A stretch of DNA of 52,054 nt. Origin: Roseomonas sp. GTDB lineage: Bacteria > Pseudomonadota > Alphaproteobacteria > Acetobacterales > Acetobacteraceae. The notes beneath the pieces were generated by a model. It searched no databases and had not been told where the DNA came from. It saw only the letters and a list, made by a program, of their open reading frames with translations. Positions 17,460 to 24,234 of this stretch are shown here, in pieces. The stretch spans positions 1 through 52,054 of the forward strand of contig JADCEV010000080.1 in NCBI GenBank assembly GCA_020249865.1, in the 5' to 3' direction. Position 1 is the first letter of the stretch; the number at the start of each line of letters is the position of its first letter. The translations under genes and the position numbers were made by a program.

Positions 17460-19004
17460 ATGGCGAATAGACGCGCGATTCTGGGGGGCGGCCTGGCCGC
17501 GGCTTTTTCGGGTATGGCGCCGGGGCTACTGCGCGGCGCTGCCGCCCAGCCATCGGCCGGTGCGGCCGCACGGCCCAATATCATCATGATCATGGCCGAT
17601 GATGTCGGCTACTGGAATGTCGGCGCCTATAGCCATGGCATGATGGTGCCAACACCGAACCTGGATCGCCTGGCGCGGGAAGGGATGCTGTTCACCGATC
17701 ATTACGCGGAGCCCACCTGCACGCCTGGCCGCGCTGCCTTCATCACCGGGCAAATGCCCATCCGCACCGGGCTGACCACAGTGGGGCTGCCGGGCTCGCC
17801 TATCGGCATTGATCAGCGTGACCCAACGCTTGCGACGGTGCTGCGCGCGCAGGGCTATCGCACGGCGCAGATCGGCAAGAATCACCTTGGCGATCTCAAT
17901 CGCCATTTGCCGACGGTGCATGGCTTCGACAGCTTCTTCGGCAATCTCTATCACCTGAACACGGAAGATGAGCCGGAAGACCCGGATTGGCCGACCGATC
18001 CCGGCTTCAATGCGCGCTACCGCCCGCGCGGCGTTTTGGATTGCGTGGCACTGCCCGCCAATAATCCCGCGCCGGTGACGGATGCGCGCTTCGGCCCCTG
18101 GGGCGCGCAGCGCTGTACGGATACGGGGCCACTCACGCGCAAACGCATGGAAACGGTGGATGATGAATTCGTTGATCGTTCGCTGCGTTTTATTGAAGAT
18201 AGTGCCCGCGCCCGTCAGCCCTTCTTCCTGTGGCACAACCCGACGCGCATGCACATCTATACTTATCTCAGGCCAGAAAGCCGATTATTGGCGCGGCCGT
18301 ATTCTTCGGGCGATGATATTTATGGCGCGGGCATGATGGAATTGGATGCGCAGGTCGGGCGCATCCTGGATCGCGTTGATCAGCTTGGCATTCGCGACAA
18401 TACCATCATTGCCTTCACCTCAGACAATGGCGCCATGGCGGCGTGGTGGCCCGATGGCGGCACCACACCCTTCAGGAGTGAGAAGGCGACAACCTGGGAA
18501 GGCGGCGTGCGTGTGCCCATGCTGATCCGCTGGCCGGCGCGCATCCGCGCGGGTTCCGTTTCCAATGGCATTCAAAGCCATATGGATCTCTTCACCAGCT
18601 TCGCCGCTGCCGCCGGCGCGCCTGATGTCGCGGCGCGGCTGCGCGCCAGCCATCATGTGCATATTGATGGCGTGAATAACCTCGCGCATTGGACCGAAGG
18701 GGCGGCGAGTGCGCGGCAGGTGCAGATCATGTACAATGAATCGCGCCTGACCGCAGTGCGCATGGGACCCTGGAAAGCGCATTTCCAGACGCGTGATGGT
18801 TTCTTTGATCCCTTTGTTGAAAGCGCCTTGATCTTCAATCTGCGCATGGACCCGTTTGAGCAACGCGATGGGCATCGTTCCAATCTGCTCGCGATGCGCA
18901 AGGCGTTTCTGGGCGGGCAGATCAGGGATATCATGGAAGCGCATCAGGCATCGCTGGCTGCCTTTCCGCCGCGTCAGGCGGGGGGCACCTTACGTCCAAG
19001 GTAA
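17460..19004 (+). CDS. secreted arylsulfatase-type sulfatase
   Basis: Type I sulfatase of 514 residues that hydrolyses a sulfate ester. The formylglycine motif C87-TPGR-91 is intact, so a cysteine must be oxidised by a formylglycine-generating enzyme that is not encoded here. Metal ligands D47 and D48 (IMIMADDVGYW) and the later FTSDNGAMAAWW segment complete the active site. The N-terminus MANRRAILGGGLAAAFSGMAPG is a probable Tat signal, which makes it periplasmic. The ATG at 17460 follows GGAGAG; the long open frame that begins at 16365 is antisense to trpD and trpG. It is divergent from trpG. The substrate is unknown and no transporter lies beside it. Confidence 0.92.
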   Translation: MANRRAILGGGLAAAFSGMAPGLLRGAAAQPSAGAAARPNIIMIMADDVGYWNVGAYSHGMMVPTPNLDRLAREGMLFTDHYAEPTCTPGRAAFITGQMPIRTGLTTVGLPGSPIGIDQRDPTLATVLRAQGYRTAQIGKNHLGDLNRHLPTVHGFDSFFGNLYHLNTEDEPEDPDWPTDPGFNARYRPRGVLDCVALPANNPAPVTDARFGPWGAQRCTDTGPLTRKRMETVDDEFVDRSLRFIEDSARARQPFFLWHNPTRMHIYTYLRPESRLLARPYSSGDDIYGAGMMELDAQVGRILDRVDQLGIRDNTIIAFTSDNGAMAAWWPDGGTTPFRSEKATTWEGGVRVPMLIRWPARIRAGSVSNGIQSHMDLFTSFAAAAGAPDVAARLRASHHVHIDGVNNLAHWTEGAASARQVQIMYNESRLTAVRMGPWKAHFQTRDGFFDPFVESALIFNLRMDPFEQRDGHRSNLLAMRKAFLGGQIRDIMEAHQASLAAFPPRQAGGTLRPR

Positions 19005-19020
19005 CGCGCCCCCCGCCTTT
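18976..19020 (+). terminator. terminator hairpin overlapping the sulfatase gene end
   Basis: A perfect 11-pair stem (AGGCGGGGGGC at 18976-18986 with GCCCCCCGCCT at 19008-19018) followed by TTT. An inner ACCTT/AAGGT stem extends the fold, and the sulfatase stop codon (19002-19004) lies between the outer arms. Only three T follow, so it may be a weaker terminator than the one after the helicase gene. It separates the sulfatase from the converging membrane-protein gene. Confidence 0.7.
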
Positions 19021-19039
19021 CGATCATGCCGCGCAGCGC

Positions 19040-20011
19040 TTACGCATAAAACCAGCCGCTTGCCGCATAAAGCAGCGGCATGTTCACAAGCAGGTTGAAG
19101 GGAAAGGTGATGCCGAGCGAGGCGGTCAGGTAAATGCCCGGGCTCGCTTCCGGCAGCGCAGCGCGGCAGGCCGCTGGTGCATCAATATAGGATGCGCTGG
19201 CGGAAATCGCAGCGAAGACAAAGGCGCCACCTTGCGACAGGCCAACCAGCCAGCCCGCCATCAGCCCGGCCAGGCCAAAGCAGACCGGCGCCACAATGGC
19301 AAAACCCGTCATGAAGCGCCCGACCTGAGCAAAGGCCCGAATCTGCCGCGCCGCAGTCATGCCCATTTCAAGCAGGAACAGCATCAGGAAGCCGCGGAAA
19401 AGCTGCTCATAAAAGGGCGCGATCCGCCGCCATTCCGCATCGCTCGCCATATAGCCGATGAACATGCCGCCCGTGAGCAGCAGAATGCCCCGGCCCCGGA
19501 GCGTATCAAGCAAAAGCTCACCCAGGCGGAAATTGCCCTTATTGGCCTGATTGCCCCAGCGCCCGATGGCGAGTGAGATGATGACGGCGAATTCCATGAG
19601 CGCGACAATCGCGGTCATATAGCCTTCCGCCGGGGTTTCCATGGCGCGCGCAAAGGCGATGGCGGCGAAGAAGGTGACACTGGAAACCGAGCCATAATGC
19701 GCCGCGACCGCCGCCGCATTGGACACATCAAAGCCACCCACCCGACGCAACACCGCATAGCAGGTGATGGGAATGGCGAAGGTCATCGCCGCCGCTGCTG
19801 CAATCAGCGTTGAGACATCGCTGAAGGAAACCTGGGCGAGTTCGCGCCCGCCCGTGAGGCCAATGGAGAACAGCAGATAGATCGAAATGAGTTTCAGCAC
19901 CGCTTCGGGCAATTCAAGCTCTGAGCGGATAAAGCCCGCCACAGCGCCAAGCGCGAAGGCAAGCACGATGGGTGAAAGAAGGTTCGTCAGCAGCAGGTCC
20001 AGCCCGGGCAT
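19040..20011 (-). CDS. Sbt-family (SbtA-like, DUF897) sodium-dependent anion transporter homologue
   Basis: Integral inner-membrane protein of 323 residues with about ten hydrophobic segments. It belongs to the Sbt_1 family, whose founder SbtA is the cyanobacterial sodium/bicarbonate symporter: diagnostic parts are LLLTNLLSPIVLAFALG at the start, the IYLLFSIGLTGGREL loop, the AAAVAAHYGSVSSVTFF segment, and SASASYIDAPAACRAALPEA near the end. A carbon-concentrating role is not supported here, as no SbtB or carboxysome gene is near; bacterial homologues in heterotrophs may move other anions. The start at 20011 (MPGLD) is preferred over 20086, whose extension lacks conserved character. It is divergent from an NhaR-like LysR gene, the usual regulator arrangement. 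Confidence 0.85.
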   Translation of the reverse strand: MPGLDLLLTNLLSPIVLAFALGAVAGFIRSELELPEAVLKLISIYLLFSIGLTGGRELAQVSFSDVSTLIAAAAAMTFAIPITCYAVLRRVGGFDVSNAAAVAAHYGSVSSVTFFAAIAFARAMETPAEGYMTAIVALMEFAVIISLAIGRWGNQANKGNFRLGELLLDTLRGRGILLLTGGMFIGYMASDAEWRRIAPFYEQLFRGFLMLFLLEMGMTAARQIRAFAQVGRFMTGFAIVAPVCFGLAGLMAGWLVGLSQGGAFVFAAISASASYIDAPAACRAALPEASPGIYLTASLGITFPFNLLVNMPLLYAASGWFYA

Positions 20012-20072
20012 GGTTTTGGTTCCGTCCAGATGAAGGGACCCGCCCCATAGGCTGCACAAAAGGATAAATAAA

Positions 20073-20083
20073 ATACATTGTAT
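20073..20083. promoter_or_regulatory. AT-rich palindrome, candidate LysR operator
   Basis: The 11-base inverted repeat ATACA-T-TGTAT sits in the 100-base divergent region between the Sbt-like transporter gene and the lysR gene. LysR proteins bind short T-N11-A type dyads, and this is the only clear palindrome there. The local sequence is strikingly AT-rich compared with the rest of the window. Assignment to this regulator is inference. Confidence 0.5.
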
Positions 20084-20111
20084 CAATCCTAATGTTCGAT
20101 AAAATAGAAGG

Positions 20112-21002
20112 ATGAACCGGCTGAACCTGCGCCATCTCGGCTATTTCCGCGCTGTCGCGCATGAGGGAAACCTGACGCGCGCAGCAACAAAACTTGGTCT
20201 GTCGCAATCAGCGCTTTCGGTGCAAATCCGCGATTTGGAAGCGCGGCTGGGGCACCCGCTGTTTGAACGCACGCAACGCAAGCTGGCGCTGACCGAGGCT
20301 GGGCGCATCGCGCTTGACCATGCGGATGCGATTTTCGCGACGGGCGAGGAATTACTCGCAACGCTGAAGGGCGAAAATGCCGCCCAGGCGAGCTTGCGCA
20401 TTGGCGCGCTGGCAACGCTTTCCCGCAATTTCCAATTGGCCTTTTTGCAGCCCTTGCTGGAACGGGGCGATCTCCATCTGGTGCTGCGCTCAGGCGGGCC
20501 GGTTGAATTGCTCGCTGAATTGCGCGCGCTCAATCTTGATGTGGTGCTGATGGATCGGCTGCCGGCGGCCGGGCCTGGGCCCGCCTTGGTTGGGCACCGC
20601 GTGGCGCGGCAGCGGGTGGAGCTTTTCGGCACGCCGAAAAGGCTCCGCCAGGGGGGCAGCCTGCCGGAATTGCTGGCACGCCATCCGGTGATTGTGCCGG
20701 GGCCGGAAAGCGGGCTGCGCGCGGAATTTGAAGCGCTGGCGAACAGGCTGCGTGTTACGCCCCGCATCGCGGCCGAGGTGGATGATATGGCGATGATGCG
20801 CCTGCTTGCGCGCCAGGATGTGGGGCTTGCGGTGATGCCCGCCATTGTGGTGCGCGATGAGCTCCGCGCCGGCACCCTTATTCGCGCAACGCAGCTTTCG
20901 GGCCTGGTTGAGACCTTTTATGCCGTGACCATCGCCCGGTCCTTTCCGAATCCGCTGTTGCGGCCCTTGCTCAAGGCGCGTTCGGCGGCGCTGGAGGACT
21001 GA
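20112..21002 (+). CDS. LysR-family transcriptional regulator, NhaR-like
   Basis: DNA-binding regulator of 296 residues. The N-terminal winged helix-turn-helix is clear (NLTRAATKLGLSQSALSVQI, with LNLRHLGYFRAVAHEG before it), then a linker helix and an effector domain. The segment ERTQRKLALTEAGRIALDHA followed by FATGEELLATLKG resembles the NhaR subgroup, known in enteric bacteria as an activator of a sodium/proton antiporter gene. The effector cannot be read. It is transcribed away from the Sbt-like transporter gene and most likely controls it. The sequence AGAAGG directly abuts the ATG, so the ribosome site is oddly spaced. Confidence 0.93.
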   Translation: MNRLNLRHLGYFRAVAHEGNLTRAATKLGLSQSALSVQIRDLEARLGHPLFERTQRKLALTEAGRIALDHADAIFATGEELLATLKGENAAQASLRIGALATLSRNFQLAFLQPLLERGDLHLVLRSGGPVELLAELRALNLDVVLMDRLPAAGPGPALVGHRVARQRVELFGTPKRLRQGGSLPELLARHPVIVPGPESGLRAEFEALANRLRVTPRIAAEVDDMAMMRLLARQDVGLAVMPAIVVRDELRAGTLIRATQLSGLVETFYAVTIARSFPNPLLRPLLKARSAALED

Positions 21003-21012
21003 CATTCTGGGC

Positions 21013-21050
21013 GGTGGCGCGCTTTCTTCTTTACCCGCGCGCCGCCATTT
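21013..21050 (+). terminator. weak terminator-like hairpin between lysR and fliI
   Basis: A ten-pair stem (GGTGGCGCGC at 21013-21022 against GCGCGCCGCC at 21037-21046, one wobble pair) with a 14-base T-rich loop, followed by ATTT. The tail is short, so termination would be partial. It lies 18 bases before the fliI start, with the fliI ribosome site AAGG just after. Confidence 0.4.
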
Positions 21051-21067
21051 CGTGGTAAGGAATCCAC

Positions 21068-22396
21068 ATGCTGCCTGATTTTCACGCCACCGCCGCTGCC
21101 CTGGGCGCCCTGCCGCGGGAAGGCATTCACGGCCATGTCAATGCCATCACGGGGCTCACGATTACGCTGGAAGGCTTTGGCCCTTTGGCCGCGATTGGGG
21201 ATCGGGTTGCGATCATCTCGCCCTCTGGCGCGCCGGTCATGGCGGAAATCGCCGGCTTCCGGGATGGCAAGGCGCAGGCGATTGCGCTTGGGCCGCTGAC
21301 GGGGCTCACCTCTGGCATGCGCGCCAGCCTGGCGCCGCGCCCGGCCTTGCCGGTTTCCGATGCCTGGCTTGGGCGCGTGCTGGACCCGATGGGCAGGCCG
21401 CTCGATGGCGGACCCATGCCGGCACCCGGCGCCATTCAGCGCCCAACCCATGCGCCGGCGCCAGCGGCGGGGCAGCGTTCCCGCCTTGGGGTACGGTTGC
21501 CGCTTGGTGTGCGCGTGCTTGATCTGTTCACGCCGGTGCGGCGCGGGCAAAGGCTTGGGCTTTTCGCGGCCTCCGGCGTTGGGAAATCCACCCTTATGGC
21601 CATGCTGGCGGGCGGGCTGGCGGCGGATGTGATTGTCTTTGCGCTGGTTGGTGAACGCGGGCGCGAATTGCGCGAATTCATCGAAGATGATTTGGGGCCT
21701 GAGCGGCTTGCCCGCAGCGTGGTGGTTTGCGCGACATCGGATAGCGCGGCGCCGCTCCGGCGCGAAGCCGCCTATGCCGCCATGACGGTGGCCGAGCATT
21801 TCCGCGATCAGGGCCTGCAGGTGTTGCTGTTGATGGATAGCGTGACGCGTTTTGCCCTGGCGCTGCGTGAGATTGGCCTTGCGGTCGGCGAACCACCCGC
21901 CACGCGCGGCTATCCGCCTTCGGTCTTCACCGAATTGCCGCGTTTGCTGGAACGCGCCGGGCCAGGCCCGGATAATTCACCGGGCGCGATCACCGCGCTT
22001 TTCACCGTGCTGGTGGAAGGCGATGATCATGATGAACCCGTGGCCGATGCCGTGCGCGGCATTCTGGATGGGCATGTGGTTTTGGACCGTGCCATCGCCG
22101 AGGCCGGTCGTTATCCGCCGGTGGATGTGTTGCGCTCCGTCTCCCGCAGCATGCCCGGCGTTTTGGAAGAAGATGAATGGCAATTGGTGGCGGAAGCCAA
22201 GCGCCTGCTGTCCACCTATGGCGAGATCAAGGATTTGGTGCGGCTTGGCGCCTATCGCGCCGGGCATGATCCTGAAGCGGATGCGGCGGTGAAGCTGGCG
22301 CCGCGGATCGAGGCTGTGTTGCGCCAGCGCAAGGGCGAGATTTCACCGGTTGAGCAATCCTTTGCAGCCTTGGCTGAGGCGATAGACGGGGCTTGA
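21068..22396 (+). CDS. fliI: flagellar export ATPase FliI-type (F1/T3SS ATPase family)
   Basis: Cytoplasmic ATPase of 442 residues that powers flagellar-type protein export. The P-loop ASGVGKST is at 168-175, the Walker B strand is LLLMDSVTRFALALREIGLA, and the N-terminal beta-barrel and C-terminal domain are of normal length. FliI fits better than the F1 beta subunit because of the LGRVLDPMGRPLDGGP and VGERGRELREFIED segments; an injectisome SctN is the alternative. No other flagellar gene is in the window, and no FliJ chaperone gene follows. Downstream there is an 81-base gap before a methyltransferase gene. It is therefore an orphan copy or a displaced member of a flagellar set. Confidence 0.88.
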   Translation: MLPDFHATAAALGALPREGIHGHVNAITGLTITLEGFGPLAAIGDRVAIISPSGAPVMAEIAGFRDGKAQAIALGPLTGLTSGMRASLAPRPALPVSDAWLGRVLDPMGRPLDGGPMPAPGAIQRPTHAPAPAAGQRSRLGVRLPLGVRVLDLFTPVRRGQRLGLFAASGVGKSTLMAMLAGGLAADVIVFALVGERGRELREFIEDDLGPERLARSVVVCATSDSAAPLRREAAYAAMTVAEHFRDQGLQVLLLMDSVTRFALALREIGLAVGEPPATRGYPPSVFTELPRLLERAGPGPDNSPGAITALFTVLVEGDDHDEPVADAVRGILDGHVVLDRAIAEAGRYPPVDVLRSVSRSMPGVLEEDEWQLVAEAKRLLSTYGEIKDLVRLGAYRAGHDPEADAAVKLAPRIEAVLRQRKGEISPVEQSFAALAEAIDGA

Positions 22397-22477
22397 GGGT
22401 CGCACCGGGCGAGATTTCTGCTCGACCGGCTCCGCCTGGTATGCCAAAGGCAATGAGATACGGGCCAGGGGGCGTGA

Positions 22478-23122
22478 GTGGCGGGCGAGGGTCTTTATCG
22501 GCTGGAATTGGCTGTGCGCCGGGCGCTGCCCGAAAGCGTGAAGAAACTCTGGCGGCTAGGGCGCCTTGCGGTGCAGCCGGTGCCGCCTTCGGCGCCACGC
22601 ATTCCGCAGGCGCAGCTAGAAGGCTGCCAATTGCTTACCGACCGGATTGAAATGCTGCGCCGTCTGCCGCAGGGCGGTGTAGTGGCCGAGGTAGGCACTT
22701 ACCAAGGCGATTTCGCCCGCGTCATTTTGGACATCATGGCGCCCGAAAAGCTGCTTTTGGCCGATATCACCTTCAGCCTGTGCCGCGCCGATGTACTGGC
22801 AGACCCGCGCGTTGAACGGCATGAGGGTTTGTCATCGCCCTTCCTGCAATCCTGCGCCGATGCCAGTTTCGACATGATCTATGTGGATGCCGATCACGGG
22901 TATGATGCCGTGCGCGCCGATGCTGCCGCAGCCGCGCCCAAGGTGAAGCCGGGTGGCTTTCTGATTTTCAATGATTTCGCACGCATGATCCGCCCGGGCT
23001 TTGGCGTGCTTGGCGTTCACCAGGCGGTATGCGAATTCGCGGTCAGCAGTGGCTGGCCAGTGGCCTATTTCTGCCTGGAAGGTGAGGCGCTTTACGATAT
23101 CGCCCTGCGTCGCCCCGCATAA
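22478..23122 (+). CDS. class I SAM-dependent methyltransferase-like protein
   Basis: Rossmann-fold protein of 214 residues starting at GTG 22478, with AGGGGG upstream. The SAM-binding strand is VVAEVGTYQGDFAR (motif I), an acidic strand end follows at LLLADIT, and the later DMIYVDADHGYDAV segment is characteristic of the Methyltransf_24 group. A signal peptide is absent. The substrate is unknown; members of this group often modify sugars or small molecules. It lies between fliI and the converging serine-protease gene, whose end is 9 bases away. A flagellin or protein target is possible only by proximity to fliI. Confidence 0.78.
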   Translation: MAGEGLYRLELAVRRALPESVKKLWRLGRLAVQPVPPSAPRIPQAQLEGCQLLTDRIEMLRRLPQGGVVAEVGTYQGDFARVILDIMAPEKLLLADITFSLCRADVLADPRVERHEGLSSPFLQSCADASFDMIYVDADHGYDAVRADAAAAAPKVKPGGFLIFNDFARMIRPGFGVLGVHQAVCEFAVSSGWPVAYFCLEGEALYDIALRRPA

Positions 23123-23131
23123 TCGGCGCTG

Positions 23132-24145
23132 CTATTTCTCACAGCGAATGAAGACGGTGCTTTGATGCGCGCGTTCACCAACCTCGGCCGCGCTCAATTC
23201 CGCGGGCGGGCTTTCGCGCAAGGTGGGTTCCACGCCGGCGCGGCGGAGGAAGCCCAACGCCTCGGTTCCCTTTACGGCGAAATTGACATTTTGCGGAATA
23301 TCGCCGGTGCGCTGCGCGATGCGCTGGGCATTGAGCTTGGAGACAATCACGCCCATCACATGGCCTTGCCGGTCGAGCAATGGCCCGCCGGAATTGCCCT
23401 GCTGCACGGGCGCGCTGATCTGGAAATGCTGTTCATTATTGGCGAGGCCGGCCAGCGCGCTGACCTCCCCCGTGGTCAGGGTTGGCCCTGCGGCCAGTAG
23501 GCCCGCCAGCGGGAAGCCATAAGTCACCACACTTTCGCCGCGCCGCACCGGATTGGCGCGAAAGGGCAGGATGGGGCCGGGGTCATTCGGCACGGCAAGC
23601 AGCGCGAGGTCACGCTGCACATCAACCCGCGCGGGCATGGTGGCGGGCAGGGTGCGGCCATCGGCGGTGCGCACGGTGATCGCGTTGCAGCCATCAATCA
23701 CGTGATGATTGGTCAGCACGCGATCGCGCGCCACAACAAAGCCCGTGCCGGTGGAAGCCCTTCCGCGTGCCTGCGGCGGCGCGCCGGGGGTAGGGGTGGG
23801 GGCCGCGGCGCCGGGCGGGCGGGGCAGGGGCGTTTGCATCGCCACCACCTTTTCCGCGCAAATATCCATGCCGCGATTGATGATTTCCCGCCCATCGCTC
23901 AGCACCATGCGGAAATCAAAGCGGCAGCCGGCATTCTCGGCCGGGCGTATATTGATCCCGGCGCCTGGCGCCAGCGGGCCGCGGGTCAACATATTGGCCC
24001 CCCAATCCGGCCGCCCCGTGCGCACGGCAAAAAGCGAATGGGCCGATTGCTCGGTCTGATTGAGCACGCGGAAGGGTTCCGTCTGCGAAAGGGCAGGGAG
24101 GGGGGCCAGGAGCAGGGCGAAAAGGGTGAGGAAAAGCGCAGACAT
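23132..24145 (-). CDS. secreted trypsin-like serine protease (S1C-like)
   Basis: Periplasmic or membrane-associated protease of 337 residues. A Sec signal (MSALFLTLFALLLAPLPALS) is followed by a domain of about 85 residues with two cysteines, a Pro-rich linker (about 107-125), then a chymotrypsin-fold domain. The catalytic triad is H148 (TNHHV), D179 (QRDLALL) and S252 (QQGNSGGPLL), arranged as in DegP. No PDZ domain follows, so it is not a classic DegP/HtrA. The N-terminal domain is unfamiliar to me. The start at 24145 precedes the signal; the longer frame to 25078 is antisense to copA. It is divergent from copA, with the CueR promoter in between. Confidence 0.87.
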   Translation of the reverse strand: MSALFLTLFALLLAPLPALSQTEPFRVLNQTEQSAHSLFAVRTGRPDWGANMLTRGPLAPGAGINIRPAENAGCRFDFRMVLSDGREIINRGMDICAEKVVAMQTPLPRPPGAAAPTPTPGAPPQARGRASTGTGFVVARDRVLTNHHVIDGCNAITVRTADGRTLPATMPARVDVQRDLALLAVPNDPGPILPFRANPVRRGESVVTYGFPLAGLLAAGPTLTTGEVSALAGLANNEQHFQISAPVQQGNSGGPLLDRQGHVMGVIVSKLNAQRIAQRTGDIPQNVNFAVKGTEALGFLRRAGVEPTLRESPPAELSAAEVGERAHQSTVFIRCEK

Positions 24146-24194
24146 GGCATCTTGTATCTCGGCATGGATGACGCCTTCGTCAATCGCGCCGGGC

Positions 24195-24225
24195 TTGACC
24201 TTCCCATAATTGGAAGCGCCAGATG
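24195..24225 (+). promoter_or_regulatory. CueR-dependent copA promoter
   Basis: The sequence reads TTGACCTTCCC, then ATAATT, then GGAAG. It matches the E. coli copA promoter (TTGACCTTCCCCTTGCTGGAAG) at the -35 hexamer and in both dyad half-sites. The -35 is at 24195-24200, with a 19-base spacer as in MerR-family promoters, which puts the -10 near 24220-24225. The first ATG (24223) therefore lies inside the promoter, and transcription should begin near 24232-24235. Cu(I)-bound CueR would activate it by twisting the spacer. The -10 itself is a poor match. Confidence 0.85.
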
Positions 24226-24234
24226 AGGGCTGCC

